From: Thermoplasmata archaeon
GTDB taxonomy: Archaea; Thermoplasmatota; Thermoplasmata; Lutacidiplasmatales; UBA184
NCBI GenBank assembly: GCA_021798415.1
Contig: JAJZGO010000059.1
Coordinates: 1,507 to 8,511, forward strand
Reading direction: 5' to 3'
DNA length: 7,005 bases
In this document: in pieces, positions 5,791 through 7,005 of the stretch
Position numbering within the stretch: position 1 is the first letter of the stretch
Layout of the letters: each line of letters begins with the position of its first letter
Translations under genes and position numbers: made by a program
The notes under the pieces: model-generated
Database searches by the model: none
The model's input: the letters and a program-made list of their open reading frames with translations, nothing else
Told to the model about the DNA's origin: nothing

Positions 5791-6867
5791 AGGTGTCGAA
5801 CTGGGCCCGGGCGCGGGAAAGCCCAGCGCCGCGAGAAGGCGGGGGACCATGACCTCGTAGCGGGGCCCGCCGTCCGCATGGACCCCATCGAACTCCTGGA
5901 AGTCGACCGTCACCCCTTGACGCCGGGCGACCGCGGCGAAGATGCGGGCGCCGACGTCGAGCGCGTACTCGTCCCGGGTGCCACCGTCCACGTACACGTA
6001 CTCGAGGCGCCGCAGCGCCTCGCGGAAGCGGTCGGTCTGGATCATCCGGACCGGGTCGTGCGCGAGCCAGCGGGACCAGATGTCGGCCCGTAGCTCTCCC
6101 GAATCGAGGTCGAACGGAAGGTCGAAGCGCCCGGGCTCGGCCTCCACCGGCGAGTAGCACGAGGCGTAACCCATCGTTTCGATCGCTTGGATCTGGGGCT
6201 GGTGAGGGCCGAAGGCGCTCACCGGCTCTGAGAGGACCTTCCTCAGGAGCGCCTCCGTCCCCCCCGCCTTCCGGATCTCGCGAAACGCGATCGGGAACTC
6301 GGGAACGTAACAGTACTCGAAGGCGGTGTCCCCCGCGTTCGACCCGACGGCCCGAAGGACGTCGGGATGACGCAGCGCGAGGGAGAGCGAGCCGTAGCCT
6401 CCGCTCGAAGTTCCCATCACCGCGACCGGACCCGTCCCGTAACGCTCCCGGACCCACGGCAGGATCTCCGAGATCACGTACTCCTCGTAGCGGCCCGTTG
6501 CGGAGGAGTTCAGGTACTGGCTTCCGCCCAGCGTGGTGAGGCAATCGGGACCGACGACGACGCATTCGGCCGCGCGACCCTCGCGGATCAGGCGGTCGAC
6601 CCGCCCGACGATGCTGTCGGTCAGGAACCGCGGCCGCTGGAAGTGCATCCAGCCGGCTCCCGTGTACCCGCTCAGCAGGAGCAGGAGCGGACGGCCCTCG
6701 GTCCGGCCCGAGGGCGGCAGGTACACCGGAAGCTCTCGCTCGACCGGATCGCCCCAGGGATTCCCGTCGAGCGCGCGGCTCGGGAACCGATGGGACTCCA
6801 CCCGACCGCGGATCGGGCCAGGAAACACCTTTTGCGTTCGGGCCTCGGTCGGGATTCGTACGGACAT
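5785..6867 (-). CDS. alpha/beta-hydrolase esterase (PF00756-type, esterase D / enterochelin-esterase-like)
   Basis: A 360-residue soluble hydrolase of ester or thioester bonds with no signal peptide or membrane helix. It begins with a beta-rich region typical of the family (GNPWGDPVERELPVYLPPSG, 35-54), then the oxyanion strand LLLLLSGYTG (61-70), and the nucleophile elbow GTSSG (152-156) with Ser154. Asp299 in DGGTRDEY matches the D-x-G-x-x-D-x-F acid motif of S-formylglutathione hydrolases, and His330 in DGVHADGG completes the triad. The 144 residues between Ser154 and Asp299 exceed the roughly 77 of human esterase D, so an extended lid is likely. I chose ATG 6867 because GAGGGAG lies just upstream; the alternative TTG 6906 would place coding sequence over the probable promoter. 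The substrate is unknown; options include carbohydrate esters, siderophore esters and formylglutathione-like thioesters. Confidence 0.9.
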   Translation of the reverse strand: MSVRIPTEARTQKVFPGPIRGRVESHRFPSRALDGNPWGDPVERELPVYLPPSGRTEGRPLLLLLSGYTGAGWMHFQRPRFLTDSIVGRVDRLIREGRAAECVVVGPDCLTTLGGSQYLNSSATGRYEEYVISEILPWVRERYGTGPVAVMGTSSGGYGSLSLALRHPDVLRAVGSNAGDTAFEYCYVPEFPIAFREIRKAGGTEALLRKVLSEPVSAFGPHQPQIQAIETMGYASCYSPVEAEPGRFDLPFDLDSGELRADIWSRWLAHDPVRMIQTDRFREALRRLEYVYVDGGTRDEYALDVGARIFAAVARRQGVTVDFQEFDGVHADGGPRYEVMVPRLLAALGFPAPGPSSTPV

Positions 6868-6898
6868 CGACTCCCTCGGCCCCGCTCCACCCGCGGCG

Positions 6899-6906
6899 AA
6901 GTTCAA
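6899..6906. promoter_or_regulatory. shared AT island between divergent genes
   Basis: AAGTTCAA is the only AT-rich patch between the esterase and the rightmost gene. It lies 25-32 bases before GTG 6931 on the + strand, matching the leaderless spacing seen elsewhere in the window. On the minus strand it lies 32-39 bases before ATG 6867, which would give a leader of roughly ten bases holding GAGGGAG. It may serve one or both directions. Confidence 0.38.
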
Positions 6907-6930
6907 GAGCGCTCGGTTGGTTCCGTGAAC

Positions 6931-7005
6931 GTGAGCACCCCCGCCCGGCCGGGTTCGAGGACCGACCGGGGAGCCGAGAGGCTTCTCCGCGCGCTCGCCG
7001 CGGTC
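6931..7005 (+). CDS. 5' end of an unidentified protein (partial)
   Basis: Twenty-five codons from GTG 6931 run open off the right edge, starting STPARPGSRTDRGAERLL. Nearly all third positions are G or C, which is the coding signature of the other genes here, and an AT island lies 25-32 bases upstream. GTG 6925, two codons earlier in the same frame, is an alternative start. The N-terminus is polar and Arg-rich, followed by the start of an amphipathic helix (ERLLRALAAV). This is too short to assign a family. The gene is divergent from the esterase with a 63-base gap. Confidence 0.5.
   Translation, partial: MSTPARPGSRTDRGAERLLRALAAV

Noticed and set aside
5785..6906. Longer esterase from TTG 6906
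   Set aside because: It adds a Gly/Ala-rich stretch not needed by the fold and would begin inside the likely promoter; ATG 6867 has a GAGGGAG just upstream.
1..7005. tRNA, rRNA, CRISPR array, insertion sequence or toxin-antitoxin pair
   Set aside because: No cloverleaf, spaced direct repeats, terminal inverted repeats with a transposase, or toxin motifs were seen by eye on either strand.

Overview
This is a very GC-rich, gene-dense 7 kb window, most likely archaeal. The archaeal reading rests on three things. Several genes have no Shine-Dalgarno (SD) sequence but carry a short AT-rich, TATA-like island 22-32 bases before the start codon, as expected for leaderless transcripts. Downstream genes have GGAGG-type ribosome sites. 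The large exported protein is packed with N-glycosylation sequons. The proteins are not strongly acidic, so a haloarchaeon is unlikely. A high-GC terrestrial Thermoplasmatota-type archaeon is my best guess, with low confidence; no rRNA or phylogenetic marker is present to settle it.

Layout, left to right: (1) the 3' tail of an unidentified + strand gene; (2) a minus-strand pair, a class I SAM-dependent methyltransferase followed by an 80-residue two-helix membrane protein, then a T-rich possible terminator; (3) a + strand four-helix membrane protein, divergent from the methyltransferase; (4) a minus-strand pair made of a large membrane-anchored penicillin-acylase-family (S45) Ntn hydrolase and an overlapping four-helix membrane protein; (5) a 195-bp divergent intergenic region with two TATA-like islands, a 10-bp inverted repeat and a G-quadruplex motif; (6) a + strand 190-residue protein of unknown function; (7) a 48-residue minus-strand two-CxxC protein; (8) a minus-strand alpha/beta-hydrolase esterase; (9) the first 25 codons of a + strand gene that leaves the window, divergent from the esterase.

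The best-supported function is the S45 acylase. It keeps the self-cleavage Gly-Ser junction, a histidine exactly 22 residues after that serine, and the conserved C-terminal region, and it appears to be displayed on the outside of the cell. The overlapping membrane protein is probably translated with it. The methyltransferase and esterase keep their catalytic motifs, but their substrates cannot be read from sequence. Two convergent gene pairs meet with no spacer (stops sharing CTAG, and stops abutting as TAG|CTA). I see no defence system, CRISPR array, mobile element, tRNA or rRNA. The region looks like ordinary chromosomal sequence with a few unusual details rather than a clear new system.
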